Notes under the pieces: generated by a model
The model's input: only the letters and a program-made list of their open reading frames with translations
Told to the model about the DNA's origin: nothing
Databases searched by the model: none
Program-made: the position numbers and the translations under genes
Origin: Gnetum montanum
Lineage: Eukaryota; Streptophyta; Gnetopsida; Gnetales; Gnetaceae
Length of the DNA: 64,000 bases
NCBI GenBank assembly: GCA_015680685.1
Contig: MNCI01023815.1
Location: 730,448 to 794,447 of the forward strand
Direction: 5' to 3'
Part shown: positions 1 through 10,225 of the stretch, piece by piece
How positions within the stretch are numbered: the stretch's first letter is position 1
How the letters are laid out: each line of letters opens with the position of its first letter

Positions 1-60
1 GATCGCACGTGCTACGCTCATTTTGCATGGTTGAGTGTAGGGGTACCTCACCACTCATCA
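1..60 (+). repeat. 3' end of the 5' LTR, Athila-like element A
   Basis: These 60 bases align without gaps to the last 60 bases of the complete LTR at 6410-6469 and end in the same CTCATCA terminus. I count eight differences and all are transitions. The rest of the LTR lies outside the window. A primer-binding-like site follows immediately, which fixes the orientation as plus. Confidence 0.8.
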
Positions 61-80
61 TTGGCACCGTTGCTAGGGAC
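61..80 (+). promoter_or_regulatory. primer-binding-like site of element A
   Basis: TTGGCACCGTTGCTAGGGAC directly abuts the LTR end. It resembles the tRNA-complementary sites of plant Athila elements, which from memory have the form TGGCGCCGTTGCCGGGGA. The tRNA assignment (Asp in that lineage) is recalled, not tested. It would prime minus-strand cDNA synthesis in a functional element. Confidence 0.6.
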
Positions 81-388
81 TAAGTGTTTGTGCACCGAAT
101 AGAACATAAAGGATATCATTCACATCGTTGGGAGCCTAAATGAACCTTTGGGTTAATCAAATAAAAAAAATTATATAACAGTGAAATAGCACACCGATAA
201 AAATTTCTTCTTCTAACAAGAGCAACTCACCATCTAAGGATAATACAAAGAACATTCGGCAGTCAAAAACACATAGCCAAAATCAGCCAAGTCCTAAACA
301 ATACAAGATAGTTTATACTCATCTCGATGATTATATTCCAAACTTTACCTTTATCCTCCATCAAGATGAACAGCTACAAAGGAGAGAT

Positions 389-2099
389 TTGCAAGGTAAC
401 ATCATGTTACCCCCAGATCGATTAGTCTCTAACATGCTTTTCCATGCTTTGGCACAGATTGGCATGACAAAATTGTATGCAGAATACGTTACGAAAGACT
501 TTGATTCAAGGGATTACTATCCCACAAAAGCACAAAGTATGAGGGACTCAAGGCAAGAGAGCCAACATACACTGTTGAAGGGCAAAGAGGTCCCACATGT
601 CCTTGGTGAAACTAGAGATGGTGAACCATTTATAACTGGTTTGCTATCAAGAGATGTTCCCCCTCTTAACTGAAGTGAGGAGGTAGGGTATCATAACCTA
701 CGATCAATGATACATATCCCTGGTTCTGATGCCCGTGAACACCAACTGTTCATAGAAGGAACAACACATGACAAGGATGGGCACTTAGATCGTCACCACA
801 ATCGGGGCCGTAGCAGCCGAAGAGAAGGCAAGAAACATCGTCATGGCAATGGTTCCCCTTCTTCTTCCCCTTCTTCACATCACTCACCCTCTCCTTCCCC
901 ATCTGGGCATAGCCATCATGAACACAATGGAGAGGACAAAGGTAGAAAAAATGAGAGACCTCGACGAGAAAGTCGAGAGAGAGGACAAGGGCATGAACGA
1001 AGGGAAAGTAGGGAACAACAAAGACATCATAGGCATCATGAAAGAGATGATCATGATGAGCCCCTACTTGCAACCCAAAGTATGCTTGACATAACGGAGG
1101 CAGTTAGAATTCCCATAAGGCATTTAAAAGATAGTCAGATCAAATGTTTAGACATGAACAATATCCCACAATTTGAAGGGGGATACAACGCAAATCCAAA
1201 AAAGTCATTTACAAGCATTCCACGATGCCTGTGCCTTGCAGAATATAGAAAATGAGTGGCAAAAACTTAAGTTGTTCCCAAGGACACTCATCAAGGAAGT
1301 AGAGAGTTGGTACTGGTCCTTAGAATTGGAAACCATCAGGAGGTGGAGTATGATGCTAGAACTCTTCAACGATAAGTATCAGACGTACTCCAGAGTGTCC
1401 AATTTGCGTAAGTAGATCCAAGGCTGGAAGTAGGGTATTCATGAACCCTTGGATGCTGCCATGGCCCGCTACTACACATTGTTACATCATTGCCCAGGCC
1501 ATGGTTACACTCAGTGGGATCAACTTCGCCACATCATGGATGGGCTAAGGCATGAAACTAGAAGAACCCTTGGGACTTATGCCCAAGGGAGACTCTCACA
1601 ACTTAGAGCCCATGAAGTACATCGCTTGTTGGAGCAAGTAGCAAAAGAAGAAGGTGAGCTATGCAAAAGGGAAAGTGCAGAAGAAGACTACTGTGATCCC
1701 TCTCTTCGAAAGAAGAGAGTGAAATTTTACGATGAGGAGGAGTCACCAATCGAAGAGTTGATGAACAGGAAGACCTTGCCACTTCAAAACAACACAACAG
1801 AAATAGCGGCTAAGGTAGACGACGTATGGAGTTCCTTAGACTCTAAGATTGAAACTATCTTAAAAATTGTAGAAGAGTCTAAGGTAGAACAAAGTAGTGA
1901 CAAAGGTAAGACAAAATGGAGAGATTTAGACCCTGCACATAACAAGGGTAAGGGAAAAATCACTAACTCTAATGGGGTTGTGGAATCATACACAGACGAT
2001 GACGGTGGATGTGAGATCTGCCACTATGACCATCCTAAGGGATGTTGCCCCATCATCTCACACCTACAGGAGTCTGGGGTGTATGCACTTAATCCATGA
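389..2099 (+). pseudogene. Athila-like gag (broken)
   Basis: Decayed Gag of an LTR retrotransposon, spread over several frames. The order is an N-terminal part (389-673), a very basic and Ser-rich part with His/Arg/Glu runs (707-1160), and a retrotransposon-gag capsid-like part (about 1180-1580) with a LxAFHDACAL...LKLFPRTL core. A Lys/Glu-rich linker follows, then a CEICHYDHPKGCC zinc-knuckle-like motif near 2010-2050. At least two frame changes or stops separate the parts, including a TAG near 1413. The first piece has no ATG at its 5' end. The order matches Gag of the Athila/Ty3 lineage (family knowledge), and a protease follows downstream. No functional product is expected. Confidence 0.75.
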
Positions 2100-2486
2100 C
2101 TTAATCAACAGAAAACACCCCATAGATTACCTTATCCCCAAGGTAACCCAAGGCAATTCCACCAACCATTAACTTATTATCCAAGTGGAACTCCACCACA
2201 ATCCATCGGACAGCATCAGTAGTGGCAATACCCACAGTCATGGGGGATGCCATCGCCGAAACATCAGTACCCTTACCAATAGCCTGATCCTTATGGATAT
2301 TATGTGTAGTAGTCGATTTCTCCAAGTGACTCTATGAGTCACACAACTCCCCACCATCACTTCCAAGTTCGGGAGTACTTTAGAAGAACTCCTTCTCCTC
2401 CAGGAGACATTCCATACCCACACCATCCTCCAAATCCATCCGCACCTCTTCCATAATTAGTTCCCATAACACCTCCTACTCCAACA
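2100..2486 (+). other. gag-protease linker, decayed
   Basis: Pro/Gln/His/Tyr-rich coding-like sequence in short pieces with stops, between the zinc-knuckle-like end of gag and the protease block. It is typical of the linker in Athila-type polyproteins. I see no separate gene. Confidence 0.4.
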
Positions 2487-3344
2487 ATGCAAGGGGAACT
2501 TCCTCCTCAACCGCAGCAACGTCACGCCACAAGAGCTGTAAATATTCAACCTACTACTGGTTCCGACAACTATAAAAAGAGAAGACCCTTCTTCAGAACC
2601 AAAAGCCCAGACAAACTCTCGCAACAACAAGTGGTTGAGCCCACGTACACTTCTCCACCATCTAACACTTCAGAGCACCCTTTAGTTCAACATCAGAGCT
2701 TAATGCATACGGTTATGTTAATGCATATTATAACTGATTGGATCAAGGTAGGCCACCTTCCTAGGAAACTAACTGATCCTAGAAGCCCCTTAATCTATTT
2801 ACAAGTTGCTGAAAATGAACCACATAGGGCTCTTCTTGACTCAGGTTCTAGAGTAAACTTAATTTCACAAGAGATGAATCAAGCCTGGAACCTACCCCAA
2901 CTTAAGAAGAGTAACATCCAATTAGAGCTAGCAGACCAGTCCATCACCATTCCCTTGGGATTGGTGGAGGACATCATTACCACTGTGTGTGGTTGGTCTT
3001 ACCCAACTAATTTCTTGATGATTGAAGTCAACAACAACGAAGGGGACTTCCCAATTATAATGGGAAGGGCATGGCTTAGTACAGTAGACACATGCCTTAG
3101 GATCCACGATCTTTCCTTGGAAATTTCTAAGATAAATATTTATGGAAAGATTGAGAAGAGGAAAGTTTCATGCATCACATACAGTGATTCATCGGGTGAT
3201 GACATGGAGGAAATGCCTCCATGTAATAGGTGTGCCCTTGAAACTTTGCAACAAAGATGCCTGTATGTAGCAACCACACAACTAGTAGTAGACACCCCGT
3301 GGTTGACAGCTACTCAAAGGAGCAACCAAATATGCATGGAATGA
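2487..3344 (+). pseudogene. retropepsin-like protease region of element A
   Basis: An open stretch of 285 codons. The first 90 or so are Gln/Pro/Ser-rich linker. From about residue 105 it reads as a retroviral-type aspartic protease: an RALLDSGSRVNLI active-site loop (the D-[ST]-G motif), a LADQSITIPLGLVEDI beta segment and a later DFPIIMGRAWLST segment like the conserved ILGR(P/A)F(L/F) of plant Ty3 proteases. It would mature the Gag polyprotein. It is the last recognisable protein of this element; no RT, RNase H or integrase follows before the 3' LTR. The active-site triad is intact, but the polyprotein upstream is broken. Confidence 0.75.
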
Positions 3345-5426
3345 ACTAAGGAAACCCATTCCCATAACGAAAGCATATATACATTGAAATATGAGTGTCG
3401 CCAACTTCCACCCCTTAATCTAAGATCATCAATTGGGAGAAGTTGGATACTTCTTAGAAATTCAAATAGACACTCATTATTTCGGATATCTTCCTTTCCA
3501 CTCAGTCATGGAGGAGATGGCCACCTATGCTAATCATATGGGGCCCTCAGTTCTTTTTCAATTTTTGTTTTACATGTTTTTTTTTACACATTTTTGTTTT
3601 ACAACTTTCTTTAACTTTTCTTTTCTTTTTTTACAACATCGTTATACTTTTTCCATTTTTTGTGTGTGTGATCCATCCTATAAGTTTGTCACCCAATAAG
3701 AGTTCAGAATGATGGTATGAACTGTTTTCATATTGATTGCTAATGCTTGGTTTTTACCTTTCAGACACAATGTTGATACTAAGGTATGTTTCTTTTGATA
3801 TGGTAGGCAATGAGTCCACTTCATCCATTCATCCACAACACTCTATGGTCTCTCTTAGCTTGGAAATGTACAGTCTCCCTTCTAAATAAGAACTTTAATG
3901 AATCGATGACTGGGTATCTCTCAAACTAAAGAAGGACTCAAGGTTTGAAAAGGGTGTGACTTCAGGGCACTTGATGCATTTGTGTTGGCCATTTTCTTGG
4001 GTGCTTGGATGTTTTTCTTCTTGAGTTTTCTCATCGTCCTGATGTTACCCAATTGTCGAAAGTTGAGCCAATAAAAATAATCAAGTCTTTGCATGGTGTG
4101 ATTCTCACGCATAAAAACACAAAACCAAAAAAAACTAAGTGAGAATTCAAAGCACACCCCTTAGACGAAATGAACTTGGGCTACAAGCATTGGTTATGGA
4201 ACCAAAAGTGTTCCCTCTAACTAAGGACCTTCTCGCTTCTCATTCTCTACTTTTTTCCATCGAAATGGTGGTGACTCTTGGGGAAGGCATTCTTGTTATC
4301 CACGTTGATGGTTTAGCCGAATGCATTGATGCAAATTCACTAGATGTGGTTGGTTTGAGGCTGGACTTGGAATGGGATTTGTTAAGTCACATTAATCATG
4401 AAACACACAAGGGGCTGTACACCACCTTGTTCTTGGGATTCCATTCCATCCTCTTCTCTCCACCCTTTTCTCCACTGTTCACCTCATTGTCGGTTGTATC
4501 ATTAGTGTATATTCTAGTAGATGCATTGTTTTCTTTTTGGTAAATTCTTGTGGTTAAGACTTTAACTCTTGCTCCAACTGACATTCCTGGAGCCTACGGA
4601 CTCTTTGAATGTGGGTTTGTCAAGGCATTAAGGGCATGAGCCTGCTTTGGGGAGGACCCACTGACATTCCACTTTGGTGCACTAGTTAAATTCTTTTCCC
4701 TAACATTTTTGCAATCTAATTTCTTTTGTTCATTTCCATCTTGACATCCACTTTATCGACGTTACCGTTGTCCCTTTTATCTATCTTTCTTACTCCTTTT
4801 CTTTCTCCATTCTAACGCTACCGAAGGTTCACGATTAGTCATGGGGGTACGAGACTCGATTTTTTTGATTTTATCCTAGCCCCAAATTTTTTGATTTTCT
4901 TCCTAACCCCTACACCTTCGGTAGTCATCATTAATACATTTCCAGACCGTAATCATCTATACGACCCAGCCAATGGACTTACACCGAAGCAAGGTATTAA
5001 TTACATGATGATTCATTTACCCTTGCTAATATATGCTTGTGTTGTATGTGCAGATGACGATCATATAACAATGGATTGGATCTGGAGCAAACACTTGGAA
5101 TGGAGCGATGCTGGAAGTAGCTATGCAAGGAGCAAGATCGATGGTGCACTTATGGATGGACAATGAAAGGCGCAATCTTGGCATTGGCAGCAACAAGACT
5201 TCTTCTCTCTTCTTCTCTCCTCTTCTCTCTTCTCTTTTCTCTCAGCTGTCAAATGAGGCCTAATGTCAATGTAATAAGGTGTTCACCCTTGTTGTCATGA
5301 ACACCAGTTTTGTCAAGTCTTATAATGATGATCCATTCACATTCATCCCATTAGTTTCATTCCCCTCAATAATTCCATACCTTCTCGATATTATTGTAAG
5401 GAACTCGAGGACGAGTTTTCATTTAG
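3345..5426 (+). other. non-coding interior of element A (no pol)
   Basis: About 2.1 kb between the protease and the polypurine tract. I find no RT, RNase H or integrase motifs on either strand. The open stretches (for example 4139-4543, ending in a hydrophobic run) resemble no family I know. A long pyrimidine tract of TCTTC/TCTC repeats lies at 5199-5243 and ends in CAG. The absence of pol, with LTR, primer site, gag-pro and PPT present, indicates a non-autonomous deletion derivative. Confidence 0.55.
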
Positions 5427-5437
5427 TCATGGGGGTA
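5427..5437 (+). promoter_or_regulatory. polypurine tract of element A
   Basis: GTCATGGGGGTA, with its G run, lies immediately before the LTR start TGATGAG. The same sequence, GTCATGGGGATA, precedes the second LTR of this family at 7485. It is the expected primer for plus-strand DNA synthesis. Confidence 0.6.
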
Positions 5438-6469
5438 TGATGAGACGCGATTCGCATGAGCCGTGATATCGCGTACGCAATATCGTAGCCGTCACGATAT
5501 CATGTCGTCCCCTGCGATATCGCGGTCTGCCACCATATCTATAAATAAGAGGCGGCTCTCCCTTGTTTCTCCATCCTGAGTACGAAGTAGGGAAACTCTA
5601 GCAGTTTATTCACTTCAGAGATAGAATATTTTCCATGTGCCCGCAGTAGGAGTCCTAAAGTGAACGGATCTTTATTCGAGCAACATTGTACCTAAACACA
5701 AGTTGTGTACGGCAATAAATATGAACTTCCTAGATAAGCCTTGCAGTGAATGGAATAGGATTTTATTTATTATTTTCTCTCTCACCCTTAAAATCCTAGA
5801 ATGTGGTATGAGTACGACTTGATTACGAGCATCTAAGGATGCATACGGATAATCAAGGAATTGGCTACTCATCGCATGCGGTATGAGTACGACTTGATTA
5901 TGAGCATCTAGTGTGACTACTTGGTAACCCAATGGCGTATTCAGGATCTACGCTTGGTAATCCCAGTGGTAGTCATGCACCAAGATGTGTACGGTTAGTC
6001 AAGGAATCGATTGCTCATCACACTTAAGCTAGATTAGCTTTCTCAACCCTTTCCTCCTAGTTAAGTACCTCAGTACGACCACTTCAATCACGTGCGTTAT
6101 GCGTAGTGATCCCAGCAACCATTAGCGTTTGGTAGCCGCGGTTGCATCGGTTCAGGGTGTGTATAGTAAGTGGGAACGGATGTTGATGCTAGGTTAATTT
6201 AGACTTAGTCATTAGTTAGAGTTAGTTAGTTTCTCAACCCTTCACCTCAATAGCATAGGAGAAAAACATAAAATCTATAAAAAATCATATGCCTCGGACT
6301 TACTTAACCATACACCATGACAACTACAAGTAAGTCTGGGAAGACAACGAATGATTAACCCCAAGTGTTCCATGGGGCATGTAGGCACTTAGTCTGCGGA
6401 GTTCGACTGGATTGCGCGTGCTACACTTGTTTCGTATGGTTGAGTGTAGAGGTACCTCACCACTCATCA
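5438..6469 (+). repeat. complete 3' LTR of element A (Athila-like family)
   Basis: A 1032-bp LTR beginning TGATGAG and ending CTCATCA, a 7-bp terminal inverted repeat. Its last 60 bases match window positions 1-60. It contains a cluster of GATATC palindromes (5465-5521), a TATA box (5540-5547) and an internal tandem duplication in which GGTATGAGTACGACTTGATTA occurs near 5805 and again near 5880. Other copies or pieces of the family are at 6470-6950 (minus), 7485-8455 (plus), 49748-50670 (minus) and 50943-51480 (minus). The target duplication cannot be checked because the left end is outside the window. Confidence 0.85.
5540..5547 (+). promoter_or_regulatory. TATA box of the LTR promoter
   Basis: TATAAATA about 100 bp into the LTR, directly after the GATATC cluster. 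It is the likely core promoter dividing U3 from R; the transcription start would be about 30 bases downstream (inference). Confidence 0.6.
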
Positions 6470-6950
6470 ATGAATCATCCATTTTCACTTTTCACACACA
6501 TATTGAACTTATACTAATGCTATTGTGTTACCAAGTGTTTACTATTGGGTGTACCAAGCATCCACTACTAGAATTACCAAGCGCTATTATATTATGCTCA
6601 AAGTGGTTGTCCTCACATTAATTACAAATTATAATATTAAATATTCACAAGAAGAAAGTAAATTACATTTAAAGTAAAATGCTGGAAAATAAAGTTGAAC
6701 TAATCCAAGTGCTATAATGGATGGAAGAAATCTTGATTTTATTGTTGTTCATGAAATTGTACCCATGTACATATTGCACTCAAATAAAACGCCATACAAT
6801 CAATTTGATCCATGCTATGGGCACTTAGAGGGAAAATTTTGCTAATTTCTACAAAAGGAAACTACAAAAGTCTAGCTAAGGTATTAACCAAACACTATCA
6901 TAAATGTAGTGAATGTGCATACTTATATAGAAAACAATTGGATTAGTGTC
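6470..6950 (-). repeat. reverse-oriented LTR fragment of the Athila-like family
   Basis: From the base after the plus-strand LTR, the sequence matches the reverse-oriented LTR at about 50040-50520 in order: a CATCC...ACACAT...GAAC block, ACCAAGTGTT/ACCAAGC...GCTATTA spacing, AAGTGGTTGT, CAAGTGCTA...GGATG...AATC and an ATATAGA TATA-like segment. The terminal 280 or so bases of this copy are missing, so element A's LTR abuts its interior. The far boundary is approximate. Confidence 0.55.
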
Positions 6951-7474
6951 AACACACATGTGCCAATACATCTTGAGATGATTCGATAAGGTTACGTTAA
7001 TGGGCATGCATTAACACAATTTCCTTATTTGATGTTTCATTAATTACCCTTTAATTTTCTTTCTTGAATACCTTGTCTCATCCAAAATCTCATGTAGTTA
7101 TGTACCTTGTTAGTCCTTTATCTAATATCATCAAAATTAGATCAATTGGTATTCACATGAATCGATGTAGTGGGAAAGCATCTTCATAGGTTATGTTTTG
7201 CACTGCTAGTGATTCATCTTAGACATGGTGCACTTCTAGTAATGGTTGATGGTTTGTCCTAAATTACGGCTCATAGTTCTTTGTGGATTTTGGTTTGTCC
7301 TTGATTTTGATTCACCCTAGCATGTCATTATCTTTGATACCAATTATAACATGTTATTCCTAGATGTCATAAAAATTGTCAAATATATGTCATATGTAAC
7401 CTTATGTATAATGCACATGATAGGAAAAATATAAAAGAAAAATTGATAAAACTTGATATGGCAAGTAGCTAAGT
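6951..7474. other. unassigned AT-rich DNA
   Basis: No gene, RNA or clear repeat recognised. The last tens of bases lead into the GTCATGGGGATA polypurine tract of the next LTR, so part of this may be the 3' interior of an Athila-like element. Confidence 0.4.
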
Positions 7475-7484
7475 CATGGGGATA

Positions 7485-8455
7485 TGATGAAGCATCATTC
7501 TATCAAGTGTATTAATTAGTTGAGATATCGCAACTGCTATATTATAGATGCTATGTTACATCTACATTGATGCATTCCTATCAATGCATCTCAATTGGCT
7601 ACTATATCATAGAAGTTATATCATATTCATTATAGCTTAGCTACATTGATACATCCTTGTTGATGCATCCCCATTGATGTAGCCAAATGAGTTAACACAT
7701 CCTAGTTGACGCAGTGTTCTTATTTGCTTATATATATGTAAGCATCCATCATGTATTTGGCATCATTTGATCAATAGCATAATCTTGACAAATAGTTAGT
7801 GAGTGCCCACAGCATGGATTTGAGTCGTTTGTAAATCTTATTCAAGTAGCATTATACTTAGACACATTTCATGAATGACAATAAGATCAAGACTGATTCA
7901 TATTCATTGCAACACTTTAACTTAGAATAGATTTATTTTCAATGCAAATTACTTTTGATGTACTTAGTTAATATTTACATTTTTATGCACATTAATCAAT
8001 TGGTAGAATGAGCATGACTAGTTTTAAGCATAAACACGTATTCACTTAATATTTCCAAAAGCATTATTACTTGGTTTGCAAGGTAGCATGACACTTGATA
8101 ATCCCAGTAGTGGATATGTGAGTTTAGGATCTTTATGACAAGTTAGAAAAGAACACTAATCATTTTTAGGATAGTTTAGGAATTAATTTTATTGTTACTT
8201 AGATGAAATAATTAATTTCTACATTATTATTTAGTTTAGTTTAAGGCCCCAATAACATCAATAATCATATGTCTCACTTTGGACTAAATTATACATGATA
8301 AAACTAATACTAGTCCAAGTGGGAAGACAATGACCTATGATAAATGCTTAATGATCTAGATACTATACTAGTCCCATCCACAAAATTTAACCAAATCATG
8401 CATACATGCTTTTAATTCATATGGTTAAATGTAGGAAACACTTTGATACTCATCT
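7485..8455 (+). repeat. second plus-strand LTR of the Athila-like family
   Basis: Starts TGATGAAG and ends CTCATCT, as expected for a mutated TGATGAG...CTCATCA pair. A polypurine-like GTCATGGGGATA lies just upstream and a primer-binding-like site just downstream. Shared landmarks with the 5438-6469 LTR are GATATCGC near the start, the ATCAATTGGTAGAATGAGCATGA-type centre and the ATGGTTAAATGTAGG tail. It is more decayed than element A's LTR. Confidence 0.65.
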
Positions 8456-9032
8456 TTGGTGTTGTTGTTAGGGATGTTGCTATTGATTTAGATTAGTTAT
8501 ATTATAAAAATTTCTTGTAAAAAGTATTAATTATTTATCTTGTCAAAAATATTAATATTTTAAGCCACATATATATTAACCGAAAACATGTCTGCTTCAC
8601 ATAGGATCAATAGTCCATCACATGATGAGAACATTTTTAGGAGAAATAATAGGATCTATATTAAAGAAAATTGAAGTGAACCACTACAAGTAGAAGTTTC
8701 ATATGCTCATTCCAACCCTTACTACCAAAGACTACATTCAACCATCATAAATAATCCTAGATGGGATGGAACAAGTCCTAGAATAAGGAGGATCTCAAGG
8801 CTTAGGACCTTTACCAAACCTAAAAGAGGTGAATCAAGGGATCATAGGGGGATATATAGGAGCCATGGTAGTTCTTCTAGTTTAATATCTTCCTCTTTAT
8901 CCTCATTATCTAGTTATGTTAAAGATCAATGTAGCTATGGATATAGAGCTTCACTAAGGGGTTAAGATGAAGATAGAAATAGATATAAAAAAACAAGATA
9001 AAAGGTATCAAATGGAGCATAGATGAATCCAT
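8456..9032 (+). pseudogene. primer-site and gag 5' remnant after the second LTR
   Basis: TTGGTGTTGTTGTTAGGGAT at 8456-8475 aligns with element A's primer-binding-like site. About 200-500 bases further on there is an Arg/Ser-rich coding remnant (8830-8960, with a run of Ser codons) equivalent to the basic, Ser-rich part of element A gag at 707-1000. The remnant stops at 9033, where a copia LTR begins. The reading frame is broken. Confidence 0.45.
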
Positions 9033-10211
9033 TGAGGATCATTAAACTTAGAAGGGAGGGATGAATAAGTTCCCCAAATTAAAAATTGCTAAGACAAAGC
9101 TTGCACACCAAATTTAACATGGTTCCCCAACTAGGGTAGTCCACACTTAGAGGATAGTTTGCTAGCACACCTCCAAACTTTATTACTCTCAAATGTGGTT
9201 TGAAAGGTACTACACCTTGTACAAGCTCTAAGCTCTACTCCAAAGTGATTCGACACCATGAATCCACTCAACCCTGCAAGGTCCCAACATGCATAGAAAT
9301 GTGATTTCCAGGATCCCAAAACCTTTACAACTTGAGCTCCACTCCGAAGTGTTGTGCTACTACACCAACACTTAATCCCATAGTATCCTAACAAGCTCAA
9401 GCAAGATGCCTTCTTGCAAGAAGCACATCAACCCTATAAGGCAATAAAAGAGAACAAAAATTACAAGGAATAAATGTAACTAAGTTTACTAATCCTTGTA
9501 CTTTGAGGCATAGCTCACTTTAACGAGTTACAATAGACAAAAGATAATATGATGAGGAATAATAACAAGAGAATGATGATTACAATGATTGCTTGATAAT
9601 TACACTTAAAAGTACATAATGCTTGCACATTTCCTAATGGAATGAAGTATTCTTATAGCCAATATGTTTCCAAAATCACCTTAGAATTCATGCAACAACT
9701 ATCTTATGATGACTGGAGATGTCTTCTTCAAGGCTAATACATCTTTCTACATTAGGCAGAGATAACTTTTCTTTAGGAAAGACATCTTTGTAGAGACGTC
9801 TTCAAGAAGACTCCTTCTCACCAAAAAGATGTCTTCTATTTTTCAATGTCATTGTCTAAGTAATCTTCAATTTGGCCAAGACGTCTGTTGTTATTTAGAG
9901 ACATCTTTCTAACTTTCCTTCACTTCGACCAAGACATCTATTGTTTTTTGGAGACATCTTTCTTTAGTTTTCTTTCCACTTGAAATCTGTGTTCCTTGTC
10001 CTGGCTTTTGCATGCTCACTTAAGACCTTTTTTGAGCTCTCCTTTTATCTTAACCAATTCATTCCTTGAATATTCATCTTAATGTTACTTTGTAGATTTC
10101 ATATCATCTTCTTCTTTTGAATTCTTTGTACTTGTTCTATAATCATAGCAACCATATAGACATTTTTTATCTTCATTTTCATTAATGTTTTGACATACCA
10201 AAAGGTCAACA
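9033..10211 (-). repeat. 3' LTR of the minus-strand copia element
   Basis: About 1.18 kb, bounded on the inner side by the polypurine tract and TGTTGACC (minus strand) and on the outer side by CCTCA (minus strand). The half near 9033-9515 matches the 5' LTR remnant. It contains degenerate tandem units of about 60 bp at 9714-9980, repeating GACATCTTTCT and CCAAGACRTCTRTTGTT. Confidence 0.65.
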
Positions 10212-10225
10212 ATCTTCCCCTTTTT
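10212..10225 (-). promoter_or_regulatory. copia polypurine tract (minus strand)
   Basis: On the minus strand AAAAAGGGGAAGAT immediately precedes TGTTGACC, the form common to plant copia elements (purine run, then the LTR start TGTTG). It sets the inner border of the 3' LTR. Confidence 0.6.

Noticed and set aside
750-1073. Minus-strand open stretch opposite gag
   Set aside because: It arises from the low-complexity His/Ser/Arg codons of gag on the plus strand; its composition is only the complement of that.
4139-4543. 134-codon open stretch in the interior of element A
   Set aside because: No family motif, a compositional hydrophobic end, and no counterpart at the expected place in other elements. 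Not called a gene.
5199-5243. Pyrimidine tract ending in CAG, looking like a splice acceptor
   Set aside because: It is a TCTTC/TCTC simple repeat in a non-coding interior with no open reading frame after it.
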